The position numbers were made by a program, and so were the translations under genes. From DASXRC01 sp036506495 (GTDB lineage Bacteria; Actinomycetota; Actinomycetes; Mycobacteriales; Micromonosporaceae): 64,000 nucleotides of DNA. The notes under the pieces are model-generated. The model was given only the letters and a program-made list of their open reading frames with translations, had not been told where the DNA came from and ran no database searches. Below, piece by piece: positions 34,830 to 43,956 of the stretch. Position 1 is the first letter of the stretch; each line of letters starts with the position of its first letter. The DNA lies in contig DASXRQ010000115.1 in NCBI GenBank assembly GCA_036506495.1, positions 1 through 64,000 on the forward strand. Reading direction: 5' to 3'.

Positions 34830-34860
34830 GCGCCCCGCATCTGCATCGGATGCGGGGCGC
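34830..34860 (-). terminator. Terminator after trxA
   Basis: GCGCCCCGCATC (34830-34841) pairs with GATGCGGGGCGC (34849-34860) in a 12-bp perfect stem with a 7-base loop. On the minus strand it is followed by ACGGCTTTTCTG, giving a short T-run. It separates trxA from cwlM. Confidence 0.85.
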
Positions 34861-34889
34861 GCGGCCGTCAGGCTCCGTGAGCCGGTGAC

Positions 34890-35213
34890 CTAGAACGCGG
34901 ACTCGATCAGGCGGACCAGGTCGCCCTTCGGGCGGGCGCCGGCTACCGACTGCACGGGCTGGCCGGCCTTGAAGACGGTGAGTGTCGGCACCGACATGAC
35001 GCGGTACGCGCGGGCGGTCTCGGGGTTCTCGTCGATGTTGAGCTTCACGATGCTGACCTTGTCACCCAGCTCGTTGGCGATCTCTTCGAGCACCGGCTCG
35101 ACCTTGCGGCACGGTGCGCACCACTCGGCCCAGAAGTCCACCAGCACCGGAATGTCGGACTGCAGTACGTCACTGACGAAGTTGGCGTCCGTGACCGCCC
35201 TGGTTGCTCCCAC
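34890..35213 (-). CDS. trxA: Thioredoxin
   Basis: 107 residues from GTG 35213, preceded by GAGGAGGG. The active site is WCAPC (31-35), the Ala variant of WCGPC, in PVLVDFWAEWCAPCRKVEP; the cis-Pro loop is RVMSVPTLTVFKAG. It reduces protein disulfides and is itself reduced by the trxB product encoded 71 bases upstream. Confidence 0.96.
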   Translation of the reverse strand: MGATRAVTDANFVSDVLQSDIPVLVDFWAEWCAPCRKVEPVLEEIANELGDKVSIVKLNIDENPETARAYRVMSVPTLTVFKAGQPVQSVAGARPKGDLVRLIESAF

Positions 35214-35283
35214 GAAAAGGACCCTCCTCTGTTGGGCCCACCGGCGGTGCCGGGGGTCGGTGCCAGTCGGCGTTGTCACTCGT

Positions 35284-36240
35284 TTACTCGGGCAGCGACG
35301 CGATGAACCGCTCGGCGTCCAGGGCCGCGGCGCAGCCGGTGCCCGCCGCCGTGACCGCCTGTCGGTACGTGTGGTCAACCAGGTCGCCGGCCGCGAACAC
35401 GCCGGGAACGCTGGTCCTGGTGCTCTGGCCGTCGACGATGACGTAGCCCGACCCGTCGAGGTCGATCTGGCCCTTGAACATCTCGCTGCGCGGGTCGTGG
35501 CCGATGGCGACGAACACGCCGGTCACATCCAGCACCCGGGTGTCGCCGGTGTGGACGTTGCGTACGCGTACGCCGACGACCTTGCCGTCCGCACCGAGGA
35601 TCTCGTCGACGACCGTGTTCCACTCGACCTTGATCTGCGGGTTGGATAGCGCACGCTCCGCCATGATCTTGCTGGCGCGGAACTCACCGCGCCGGTGAAT
35701 GATCGTGACGCTATCGGCGAACCGGGTGAGGAACGTGGCCTCCTCCATCGCCGAGTCGCCACCACCGACGACCGCGATGTTCTGACCGCGGAAGAAGAAC
35801 CCGTCACAGGTCGCACAGGAGGACACGCCGTGGCCGAGCAGCTCCTGCTCGCCGGGTACGCGCAGCGGCCGCCACGCCGAGCCGGTGGCCAGGACCACGG
35901 CCTTCGCCCGGTACGCGGTCTCCCCCACGTACACCGTCTTCGCCTCGTGCCGACCGGGAGTGCCGCCCGTACCGGCGAACTCGACCCGCGTGACGTTGTC
36001 GGTGAGGAACTCGGCACCGAAGCGCTCCGCCTGCTTGCGCATGGCGTCCATCAGCTCCGGGCCCATGATGCCGTCCGGGAAACCGGGAAAGTTCTCGACG
36101 TCGGTCGTCGTCATCAGCGCACCGCCCGACTCCACGCCCTCGATCACGAGGGGCGCCAGGTTCGCCCGCGCGGCATACACCGCGGCGGTGTAGCCCGCCG
36201 GGCCCGAGCCGATGATGATCAGATTGCGGACCTCGTCCAC
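35284..36240 (-). CDS. trxB: Thioredoxin reductase
   Basis: 318 residues from GTG 36240. FAD-binding GSGPAGYTAAVYAARA (11-26), redox motif CATC (142-145) and NADPH-binding GGGDSAMEEATFL. It passes electrons from NADPH to thioredoxin. It lies in the conserved order sigM, anti-sigma gene, trxB, trxA known from mycobacteria. Confidence 0.97.
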   Translation of the reverse strand: MDEVRNLIIIGSGPAGYTAAVYAARANLAPLVIEGVESGGALMTTTDVENFPGFPDGIMGPELMDAMRKQAERFGAEFLTDNVTRVEFAGTGGTPGRHEAKTVYVGETAYRAKAVVLATGSAWRPLRVPGEQELLGHGVSSCATCDGFFFRGQNIAVVGGGDSAMEEATFLTRFADSVTIIHRRGEFRASKIMAERALSNPQIKVEWNTVVDEILGADGKVVGVRVRNVHTGDTRVLDVTGVFVAIGHDPRSEMFKGQIDLDGSGYVIVDGQSTRTSVPGVFAAGDLVDHTYRQAVTAAGTGCAAALDAERFIASLPE

Positions 36241-36384
36241 GCCGTCTCCCTCTGCGTTTGTTGCGCGCCCTCCGACAGATGCATCGCCGTCGGCCGCGCA
36301 GGAGAGAACGTCATAGTACGGACCAGTGATTCCCGAGTGGTGCAGGCGGTGCGGCAGGTCACGTGCTCGCGAACGGCCGCGCCC

Positions 36385-37413
36385 TCAGCCTACCTGCGTG
36401 GCGTACTTGACATCCGCGCCGGCCGATGGCTCGCCGCACCTCGGGCCGGCCACGGCGACCCGCCGCACGCCGCGGCCATCGACGAAATACACCACGAGCG
36501 CCGGCTCACCCTTGAACCGTGCGTAGTCCACGACCTGGACGGTCGCCGGCCCGACGTACCCGGCGTACAGCGTGCTTCCGGCGCCGAGCGCGTCCAGGCA
36601 CGCCTGCTGGTCGGCGGGGTTGATCAGCCGGCGCAGCTCCGCGGGCGCCGCGCTCGCCAGCGCCGATGAGTCCGCTGCGGTCTTCCTCGGCCCGGTGAAG
36701 TCGGGCTGCCTGGTGCCCTCGTTGGCGCGGGTGGCCGTCGCGCCGGAGCCGGCGAAGGAGACCACGCCGGCGAGGGTCTCCGGCCGGTAGTCGGTCCCGC
36801 TGGCCAGGGCCTGCGCGCCACCGGGTAGCGTCTGCGCACCACCTGGCAGCGCCTGGCCGGCGGCCGGCGCCGCGCTCTGGTCGCCTTCGGCCCCGCGACC
36901 GGCCGTCGAGGCCGCGTTGTCGCCCGCTCCACCGCCCCGCAGGACGTTCGCACCGATGCCGCCGAGCGCCAACACGGCGACCGCCACCGCCGCCGCGCTG
37001 CCCCACCGCACCCACCGTCGCGGCGCGTTCCGCCGCCGTGGGGGCCGACCGGATGCGGGCCTGCCGCTCGCCTTCCCGCCACGTGCCGGCCCGGATGGGG
37101 GTACGCCGCGCGCCGGCACTGGCGTTCCGGCCCGGCGGCGGTGCGGAGGCGGGGCACCCGCGGCCGAGCGCAGCGCCGCGTCCAGACGGTCCGCGATATC
37201 GGGCGGCATCGGCTCGGAGGCGGCGCCGAGCGCGGCGAGATCGGCCCGAACCTGGCCGGCCGCCAGGCCGAGCGCCGCGTACGCCGCTCGCCAGTCGGGG
37301 TCGTCGGCGACCAGCCGTTCGATCTCGACGGCGTCGGGGGTGCCGTCCAGCGCCCCACCGACATAGTCGGCGAGTCGGTCGAGGTCGACCCCGTTGAACT
37401 CGTTGCCGGTCAC
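36385..37413 (-). CDS. Probable anti-sigma factor of SigM, single-pass membrane protein
   Basis: 342 residues from GTG 37413. The cytoplasmic N-terminus (FNGVDLDRLADYVGGALDGT) resembles anti-sigma domains; a basic Pro-rich linker leads to one membrane helix (WGSAAAVAVAVLALGGIGAN, about 185-205) and an extracytoplasmic domain of 140 residues ending GPRCGEPSAGADVKYATQVG. The start overlaps the sigM stop by one base (TAGTG), the usual sign of a sigma/anti-sigma pair. Tandem LPGGAQ repeats occur after the helix. Direct evidence for SigM binding is lacking. Confidence 0.8.
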   Translation of the reverse strand: MTGNEFNGVDLDRLADYVGGALDGTPDAVEIERLVADDPDWRAAYAALGLAAGQVRADLAALGAASEPMPPDIADRLDAALRSAAGAPPPHRRRAGTPVPARGVPPSGPARGGKASGRPASGRPPRRRNAPRRWVRWGSAAAVAVAVLALGGIGANVLRGGGAGDNAASTAGRGAEGDQSAAPAAGQALPGGAQTLPGGAQALASGTDYRPETLAGVVSFAGSGATATRANEGTRQPDFTGPRKTAADSSALASAAPAELRRLINPADQQACLDALGAGSTLYAGYVGPATVQVVDYARFKGEPALVVYFVDGRGVRRVAVAGPRCGEPSAGADVKYATQVG

Positions 37414-38099
37414 TACAAGATCCTTCTCTGGCCGCTCTGGCCTCCGCCCGATCCCGTTGGGACGTCGCCCGGCGCGGCCGGGTTCCCCGACGTGTCCGTG
37501 TTCACTGGGGCGGCCCGGCCGGCCGGCGCGGGCCGGAGGTGGCCGAGCAGAGTGGCCAGCCGGAGCCGACCGCGTGCGCAGCGGCTCTTGACCGTGCCCT
37601 CGGCGATGCCCAGGATGTGCGCGACCTCGCCGACCGAGTAGCCCTGGATGTCGACGAGGACCAGCGCCGCGCGCTGCTCGGCCGGCAGCCGCCCGAGCGC
37701 CTCCCGCACCACCAAAACCGTGTCGTGGTCGACCTCGGGACTGGCCGGCTCGATCCCGGCGCCGCGGCCCCCGGCGTCCCGGTCGCGGCTGCCGTCCGGT
37801 AGCGGCACGGTCGGATGGGCCTGGCGGCGCCGTACCCGGTCCAGGCAGGCGTTGACGACTATCCGGTGCAGCCACGTCGTCACGGCGGCGTCCCCGCGGA
37901 ACCGGTCGGCCGCCCGGTACGCCGACAGCAGCGCGTCCTGGACCGCGTCCGCGGCCTCTTCGCGGTCGCCGAGCGTACGCAGCGCGACCGCCCAGAGCCG
38001 GTCGCGGTGGCGCGCCACGAGCTCGGCGAAGGCGTCCGGGTCACCACCGACATGGGCGTGGAGCAGCTCGGAGTCGGTGCGCTCCTGGCCATCGCCCAC
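37413..38099 (-). CDS. sigM: ECF RNA polymerase sigma factor SigM
   Basis: 228 residues from GTG 38099. Region 2 is DPDAFAELVARHRDRLWAVA through DAVQDALLSAYRAADRFRGD and TTWLHRIVVNACLDRVRRRQ. Region 4 is LGRLPAEQRAALVLVDIQGY followed by SVGEVAHILGIAEGTVKSRC. The name rests on synteny with mycobacterial sigM, with trxB/trxA and the anti-sigma gene downstream and murJ upstream. The last 40 residues are disordered. Confidence 0.92.
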   Translation of the reverse strand: MGDGQERTDSELLHAHVGGDPDAFAELVARHRDRLWAVALRTLGDREEAADAVQDALLSAYRAADRFRGDAAVTTWLHRIVVNACLDRVRRRQAHPTVPLPDGSRDRDAGGRGAGIEPASPEVDHDTVLVVREALGRLPAEQRAALVLVDIQGYSVGEVAHILGIAEGTVKSRCARGRLRLATLLGHLRPAPAGRAAPVNTDTSGNPAAPGDVPTGSGGGQSGQRRIL

Positions 38100-38131
38100 G
38101 GCAGCAGACTATCGAGCCCGTTCGACCCCGG

Positions 38132-39634
38132 TCAGTGTCCCTGCACCGTGATCTCCTGGACCGCGACGAAGTACCGGCCCGCTCCGTCGGGCGGCATCTC
38201 GGTGATCCACAACAGCAGGTACTGGTACCTCGCGTCCGGGTCGAAGCCGCCGAATGCCATCGTCGTGCCGTCGTGGTGCGCGAACTCCGCGATCTTCGGG
38301 TACGTCTGGTTGATCTGCTGGTCGCCGGCCCTGGTGTCGCCCGGGTCGGCGGCGCCGTATCGCAGCTGCGCGGTGGCCCCCGCGGTGGAGAGGTCAACCT
38401 TGACCGACGTGACCGTGTGCGGCGCGCCGAGGTCGATGAGAATCCCCATGCCCGACTTGATGTTGCCGAACTTCGCGGAGTTGTAGTGGTCCGGCTCCCA
38501 GCCCGTGTTTGGATCGCCGTCGATCGCCTTGCGGGCACCGGCCAGCTCGTCCCGCTTGCCGTCGGGGTCGACGATCCGGACGTTGGCCGGTGTCAGCGTC
38601 ACGGGCTGCACGGCTGGGCCGCTCGCGTCGGGCGCGGCGCTCGCCACGTTCGACCCCGCCGTACGCCCGGGACTCGCGTTGCCGCCGCCCGAGAACGCCT
38701 GCGTCCCAACGAGAACGCCCGCGACCGAGATGGCCAACAGCCCGGCAACACCCAAGGCGATCTTGCGGCCGACCGGCGTGCCCGGCTCGGCCGGCGCCTC
38801 CTCGGTAAACCGCAGCGGAACCGGGTCATCGAATAACGGTGACGCCTCCTGGTCGAGGCGGGCCAACTCCGCCTCGAGCACATCGGCGGACGGCACCGCG
38901 AGGCGGGCGTCGAGCAGATCCATCGTCAGCTCGTCCAGGTACGTGGGAACCCCGGCGCGGATCTGGCGTGGCGCGGCCGGCGTGCCCGAGGAGTCGCGGA
39001 CCGCGTCGGGCAGGGTCGACGGGCCCACCTCGGCGTGCGCCCAGTGGCCGGTCAGCGAGAAGTAGAGCAGCCCACCGATCGCCCGGATGTCCTGCTCCAT
39101 CGTCGCATCGGCGTCGGCGCGCGCGTCGGCCAGCACGACCCGGCCGTCCGTGGCGATCAGGACGGTTCCAGGATGGACGTTGCCGTGCGCCATGCCCGTC
39201 GCGTGGACCGCGGCCACGGCGGCCGCGACCGCGTGGGCGACGGTGGTGGCCCGCTCCGCATCGAACGGACCCGACGCGACGTGCTCCCGCAGCGCGGAAC
39301 CCTCGATCCACTCGCGGACGACGTATGCGCGCTCGCCTTCGTCGATGGCGTCGTAGACCCCGACGAGGTTCGGATGGATGACCCGGCTCGCGGCGACCGC
39401 CGCTTGCAGCATCTCCTCCGCTGATTCGCCGCCGGGGTAGCGCAGCACGATCGCGACCGGCCGCCGAAGCACCACGTCCATGCCCCGCCACACCTGTCGC
39501 CCGACGCTGTCGTCGTTGATGTGCTCTAGTAGTTCGTACCGTTCGGCCAAGATTTCACCGACGGCGGGTGCACCGAAGGTCATCAGGGACGCGTCCTGTT
39601 GGGGCGCGTCCTGACCCTCGCCGACCTGGGTCAC
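38132..39634 (-). CDS. Membrane-anchored pseudokinase with extracellular discoidin-like domain
   Basis: 500 residues from GTG 39634. Residues 30-265 have a protein kinase fold (EILAERYELLEHINDDSVGR) but the beta-3 Lys is lost (VAIVLR), the catalytic loop is HGNVHPGTVL in place of HRD, and DFG is replaced by ADA. One membrane helix follows at 290-312, then a domain with DGKRDELAGARKAIDGDPNT and GMGILIDLGAPHTVTSVKVD, like F5/8-type C domains. In M. tuberculosis the equivalent domains are fused to MviN/MurJ; here the gene is separate and adjacent to murJ. It probably controls lipid II flipping. Confidence 0.88.
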   Translation of the reverse strand: MTQVGEGQDAPQQDASLMTFGAPAVGEILAERYELLEHINDDSVGRQVWRGMDVVLRRPVAIVLRYPGGESAEEMLQAAVAASRVIHPNLVGVYDAIDEGERAYVVREWIEGSALREHVASGPFDAERATTVAHAVAAAVAAVHATGMAHGNVHPGTVLIATDGRVVLADARADADATMEQDIRAIGGLLYFSLTGHWAHAEVGPSTLPDAVRDSSGTPAAPRQIRAGVPTYLDELTMDLLDARLAVPSADVLEAELARLDQEASPLFDDPVPLRFTEEAPAEPGTPVGRKIALGVAGLLAISVAGVLVGTQAFSGGGNASPGRTAGSNVASAAPDASGPAVQPVTLTPANVRIVDPDGKRDELAGARKAIDGDPNTGWEPDHYNSAKFGNIKSGMGILIDLGAPHTVTSVKVDLSTAGATAQLRYGAADPGDTRAGDQQINQTYPKIAEFAHHDGTTMAFGGFDPDARYQYLLLWITEMPPDGAGRYFVAVQEITVQGH

Positions 39635-39918
39635 CCCGTCCTCCCTCGGTGATCACGCTGATCAACGGACCCGTGCACGCCATGAACCTGTCTAAGCGTA
39701 GGCGCATCGGCCGCCCGTCGAGAGCGACCTTACCCGGGCGGAGCGGGCGATACGACACGCCAGTGTGGCTGGGCACTCAGCCGGGCACGTGCCGGACCGT
39801 GCGACGCTCCACGCTCTACCATCCCGCATTGTCCGCGTCCGCTTTGCTCGAATGGCAACTTCGCGAAGGTTGGTTGTCGGGCGCCGGCCGGTGTCCGACT
39901 TGCGGTGTCGCCCGAGGC

Positions 39919-41754
39919 TCAGCGGCCGAGCTTGCGCCGGACCAAGCCGATCACCTCATTGATCTCGCGGATCCGCAGCGCCATCGCGAGTCCCACGTAG
40001 CTGGCGACGATCGCACCCCCGCCGACGAGCAGCCGCGCGATCGCCTCGAGCTTCGTCGGCGTGTCGTTGCCCGGCAGCAGGTTGACGACGAGGGCACCGA
40101 CCAGCGCGGAGCAGAGCGCCGCGGCGAGCACCTTGGCGAACGTCACCGACATCTCCCGCAGCCCGAGCCGCCCGACCCGACGGCGCAGCAGCCACGCGGA
40201 GACCACGACCGCGGCGACATAGGATACGCCGTTTCCGATCATGAGTCCGGCGGCCGCGAACTGCGCCGCGAGCGCGAAGAACAGACCGACCTGGACGGCG
40301 ACGCGCAGCACAACGATCGGAATGTTGATCAGCGCCGGGGTCTTCGTGTCCGGCAGCGCGTAGAACGCGAACGTGAAGAGCTGGCTGATCGCGAACGGCA
40401 CCAGGGCGAGCGCCGCCATCAACAGGACGAGCGTGGTGGCAGCGGCGCTCCTGCTCGAAAAGGCGCCCCACCGGAACAACGTCACCGCGATCGGTGCCGC
40501 CAGCACCGCGTAGGCAACGGCGACCGGCGCCAGCACGGCGGTGGCCATCCGGGTGCCGCGGGACAGGTCGGCTGTCAGGTCGGCGTACCGCCCGTCGGCC
40601 GCGGCGGCGCTCATCCTCGGCATCAGCGCCACGATGATCGAAACGGCGATGATGCCGTGCGCCATCATCAGCAGCAGGTACACGTTGTTGTAGATCAGCA
40701 CGCCGGCCTTGCCTCCGGGTCCCGACTCGCTCGCCCGGTTCAGCAGGTTCAACAGCACGACGACGCCGACCTGGCTGACCGCCACGTAGCAGAACATCCA
40801 GCCACCGAGCCGGCCGAGCTCGCGCAGGCCGAGGGCGCCGAAGTCGAACCGCCACTTCCAGCGGAAGCCGACGCGGCGCAGCGCGGGCCACAGGCCGGCC
40901 GACTGGATGGCGATGCCGAGCAGCGTGCCGCCGCCGAGCACAAGCACGCGGGCCGGGGTCATGTCCTCCGGGCGGATCTCTTTCGCGCCGAACAACACGA
41001 TGTAGAGCCCGGCCGTGGCGATGACCACGAGGTTGTTGAGGATCGGCGTCCAGGTCGGCGCCGCGAAGTGGCCGCGCGTGTTCAGCACCGCGCCGAGCAG
41101 CGCCGACAAGCCGTAGAAGAAGATGGTCGGCAGGATCAGGAAGGAGAACGCGGTCACCAGCGATCGGAACGCGGCGTCGTCGGCGCCGGCGTACACCAAT
41201 GCGAGCAGCGGCGCGGCCGCCACCGCCAGCAGCGCGGCGACCGCGAGCGCGAGCACCGCGAGGCTGAGCAACCGCTGGGTGTACGCCTCGCCGCGGTCGT
41301 TGTCCGCCTTGCGCCGCCGCACGAGCACCGGCACGACCACGCTCGTGAGGATCCCGCCCAGGAGAAGCTCGTAGATCATCCCGGGAAACAGCTGCGCGGT
41401 GGTGTACGCGTTGCCGACCCCGACCGCGCCGACGGCCGCCCCGATCGCCACGGTCCGCAGGAACCCCGTACCCCGGCTGGCGAGGCTGCCCATCGCCATG
41501 ACTGCGCTGTGTCCGGCGGCGCTGCCGCCGTCCTCGCGGGAGGGGCCCACCGCGCCGGGCTCGCCCGGCCCGGCGACGGCCGCCGGGTCGAACTCCTCGG
41601 GCGCGGACACCGCGGCGGCGCCGAGCTCATCCAGGGGTACGCCCTGCGACGGTCCGAACCGGCGGGCGGCGGCGCTGCGGTAGACGGTGCCACGGCCGGC
41701 CCGGTGTCGGCCGTCGTGAACGACGTCCGGGGTCCAGCGCTCGCCCTCCGCCAT
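39919..41754 (-). CDS. murJ: Lipid II flippase MurJ
   Basis: 611 residues from ATG 41754. After a 75-residue cytoplasmic tail there are about 14 membrane helices; the first, GHSAVMAMGSLASRGTGFLR, is the usual start of the MVF fold, and SFLILPTIFFYGLSALLGAV, TRGHFAAPTWTPILNN and NNVYLLLMMAHGIIAVSIIV are typical. MurJ moves lipid II across the membrane for wall synthesis. It is divergent from cca and followed by the pseudokinase gene. Confidence 0.95.
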   Translation of the reverse strand: MAEGERWTPDVVHDGRHRAGRGTVYRSAAARRFGPSQGVPLDELGAAAVSAPEEFDPAAVAGPGEPGAVGPSREDGGSAAGHSAVMAMGSLASRGTGFLRTVAIGAAVGAVGVGNAYTTAQLFPGMIYELLLGGILTSVVVPVLVRRRKADNDRGEAYTQRLLSLAVLALAVAALLAVAAAPLLALVYAGADDAAFRSLVTAFSFLILPTIFFYGLSALLGAVLNTRGHFAAPTWTPILNNLVVIATAGLYIVLFGAKEIRPEDMTPARVLVLGGGTLLGIAIQSAGLWPALRRVGFRWKWRFDFGALGLRELGRLGGWMFCYVAVSQVGVVVLLNLLNRASESGPGGKAGVLIYNNVYLLLMMAHGIIAVSIIVALMPRMSAAAADGRYADLTADLSRGTRMATAVLAPVAVAYAVLAAPIAVTLFRWGAFSSRSAAATTLVLLMAALALVPFAISQLFTFAFYALPDTKTPALINIPIVVLRVAVQVGLFFALAAQFAAAGLMIGNGVSYVAAVVVSAWLLRRRVGRLGLREMSVTFAKVLAAALCSALVGALVVNLLPGNDTPTKLEAIARLLVGGGAIVASYVGLAMALRIREINEVIGLVRRKLGR

Positions 41755-41861
41755 GGCCCAGACCCTATCCGCCGACCAGGAAACGAGCCGAGCGCCGTCG
41801 ACGGCCCCGAGTCGATACTCACGCGCGTACGGGCCGAGCCGCCCGATAGTCTGGCCCTCCC

Positions 41862-43331
41862 ATGCCCGAAACATCCACTCCACCGTCCGGTTCGACCCGG
41901 CGTGACCTGACCGCCGCGCAGCGAAAGGCGGTTGCCGAACTGCTTCGCATATCGCCCATCGCGGACGAGCTGGGCCGCCGGTTCGCCAAGGCCGGCCACG
42001 AGCTGCACCTCGTCGGTGGCTCGGTGCGCGATGCGCTGCTCGGCCGGCTCGGCGACGACCTCGACTTCGCCACCGACGCACGCCCTCACAAGACGCTTCG
42101 GGTGCTGCGCGGGTGGGCGGATGCGACGTGGGAGACCGGTCGCGAGTTCGGCACCATCGGCGCCCAGCGCGGCGGGCTCCGGCTGGAGATCACCACGTTC
42201 CGGGCGGAGGCGTACGACGGGGTCAGCCGGCGCCCGAGCGTGGCGTACGGCACGAACCTGCTCGACGACCTCCGGCGGCGCGACTTCACGATCAATGCGA
42301 TGGCGGTGAGCCTGCCGGCGCACGAGTTCACCGACCCGTACGGCGGCCTGGCCGACCTGGCGGCCAAGGCGATCCGCACGCCGGGCGCTCCGGAGGAATC
42401 GTTCTCAGACGATCCCCTGCGGATGCTGCGCGCCGCGCGCTTCGTCGCCCAGCTGCGGTTCGCGCTGGACCCGGCCGTGGAGTCGGCCCTGCGAGCGATG
42501 GCCCGGGACCTGTCCAGGATCGCGGCGGAGCGGATCCGGGACGAGTTCACCAAGCTGCTGTGCGGCGCCGTGCCGGTCCCGGCGCTGCGGCTGATCGTCG
42601 ACACCGGGCTGGCCGACCAGTTCCTGCCAGAACTGTCCGCGCTGAAGCTGGAGATCGATGAGCACGCACAGCACAAGGATGTCTACGAGCACACGCTGAC
42701 CGTCGTGCAGAACGTGACGGGGCTCGAGACCGACCAGCCGGACTTCGTGCTGCGCATGGCCGCTCTCATGCACGACGTCGGCAAGCCGGCGACGAAGGCT
42801 GTCGGGCCGGACGGTCGGGTCAGCTTTCACCATCACGAGCTGGTGGGCGCGCGGATGACCCGCAACCGCATGCGAGCACTGAGGTACCCCAAGGACGTGA
42901 CCGCCGATGTGGCGCAACTGGTCGCGCTGCACCTGCGCTTCTACGGTTACGGCCGCGGCGAGTGGACCGACTCGGCGGTGCGGCGGTACGTCACCGACGC
43001 CGGCCCGCTCCTGGACCGGCTGCACGTTCTCACCCGATCGGACTGCACGACCCGCAACCGCCGCAAGGCCGCACAGCTCGCCGCCGACTACGACGCGCTC
43101 GAGGCGCGGATCGCGCGGATCCAGGCCGAGGAGGATCTCGCCCGGGTGCGCCCGGACCTCGACGGCAACGCGATCATGGAGATCCTGGGGATCCCGCCGG
43201 GTCCGGTCGTGGGCAAGGCATGGCGGTACCTGAAGGAATTGCGGCTCGACCGTGGACCCCTAGGCCGCGAGCGGGCCGAGGCCGAGCTGCGGCGCTGGGC
43301 ACGCGAGCAGGGCATCCTCCCGCCGGGCTAG
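41862..43331 (+). CDS. cca: CCA tRNA nucleotidyltransferase with HD domain
   Basis: 489 residues from ATG 41862. The nucleotidyltransferase motif is LVGGSVRDALLGRLGDDLDF (GGSVRD 52-57, D66 and D68), then RRDFTINAMAVSL and SDDPLRMLRAARFVAQL. An HD domain follows (LRMAALMHDVGKPATK with HHHELVGARM). The enzyme adds or repairs the CCA end of tRNAs, needed here since tRNA-Ile at 10215 does not encode CCA. Confidence 0.95.
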   Translation: MPETSTPPSGSTRRDLTAAQRKAVAELLRISPIADELGRRFAKAGHELHLVGGSVRDALLGRLGDDLDFATDARPHKTLRVLRGWADATWETGREFGTIGAQRGGLRLEITTFRAEAYDGVSRRPSVAYGTNLLDDLRRRDFTINAMAVSLPAHEFTDPYGGLADLAAKAIRTPGAPEESFSDDPLRMLRAARFVAQLRFALDPAVESALRAMARDLSRIAAERIRDEFTKLLCGAVPVPALRLIVDTGLADQFLPELSALKLEIDEHAQHKDVYEHTLTVVQNVTGLETDQPDFVLRMAALMHDVGKPATKAVGPDGRVSFHHHELVGARMTRNRMRALRYPKDVTADVAQLVALHLRFYGYGRGEWTDSAVRRYVTDAGPLLDRLHVLTRSDCTTRNRRKAAQLAADYDALEARIARIQAEEDLARVRPDLDGNAIMEILGIPPGPVVGKAWRYLKELRLDRGPLGRERAEAELRRWAREQGILPPG

Positions 43332-43400
43332 CGACGGACGCGCCGCGGGCGCGAGCTGTCGGCGCGGCATTGTGTCGGAGGGGTGGGGCACACTGGCCGG

Positions 43401-43901
43401 GTGCGATGGCGTGTGGTGTCCAGCCCGATCGGCGACCTGGGGGTGGCCGTCGACTCGGCCGGCATCTGCGAGGTCAGCTTCGACGGCGTCCCCGCAGACG
43501 GTGCGTGCGGCGACGACGCGCTGCTGACCCGTGCGGCCGAGCAGCTGCGGTCCTACTTCGCCGGTGATCTCACAGAGTTCGACCTGCCGCTGTCGGTCCA
43601 GCGAGGCGGCGACTTCGAGCGCGCGGTCTGGGCGCAGCTGGCCGCCATTCCGTACGGCGCGATGCGTACCTATGGCGAGATCGCGACCGCGGTTAGCGCG
43701 CGGCGCGATCGGCCGACCGATCCCACCGGTGCCCGGGCGGTCGGGACCGCCTGCAACCGGAACCCGCTGCCCATCGTCGTGCCCTGCCACCGGGTGGTCG
43801 GTGCGGGCGGCAAGCTGGTCGGGTTCGGCGGTGGGCTGGCCCGCAAACGGCACCTGCTCGAGCTCGAGGCGCGCGTCGCGCTCGAGCACGCATGGCGCTG
43901 A
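43401..43901 (+). CDS. ogt: Methylated-DNA--protein-cysteine methyltransferase
   Basis: 166 residues from GTG 43401 (VRWRVVSSPIGDLGVAVDSA), chosen over GTG 43383 because it fits the family N-terminus and leaves room for GGAGGGG. The acceptor Cys is C129 in IVVPCHRVVG, and QLAAIPYGAMRTYGEIA is the helix-turn-helix region. It removes alkyl groups from O6-guanine by suicide transfer. It faces ino1 across a terminator. Confidence 0.93.
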   Translation: MRWRVVSSPIGDLGVAVDSAGICEVSFDGVPADGACGDDALLTRAAEQLRSYFAGDLTEFDLPLSVQRGGDFERAVWAQLAAIPYGAMRTYGEIATAVSARRDRPTDPTGARAVGTACNRNPLPIVVPCHRVVGAGGKLVGFGGGLARKRHLLELEARVALEHAWR

Positions 43902-43909
43902 CCGAACGG

Positions 43910-43943
43910 CGAGGGCCGGCTCCCGTGCGGGACCCGGCCCTCG
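43910..43943. terminator. Bidirectional terminator between ogt and ino1
   Basis: CGAGGGCCGG and CCGGCCCTCG form a long stem that continues inside with TCCCG/CGGGA around a TG turn. It lies in the 55-base gap between two convergent genes. Confidence 0.8.
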
Positions 43944-43956
43944 TGGCGCCTGGTCG

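Noticed and set aside
39568..41910. 780-codon plus-strand open frame
   Set aside because: It is the antisense shadow of murJ; low-complexity His/Arg/Gln-rich text and no family pattern.
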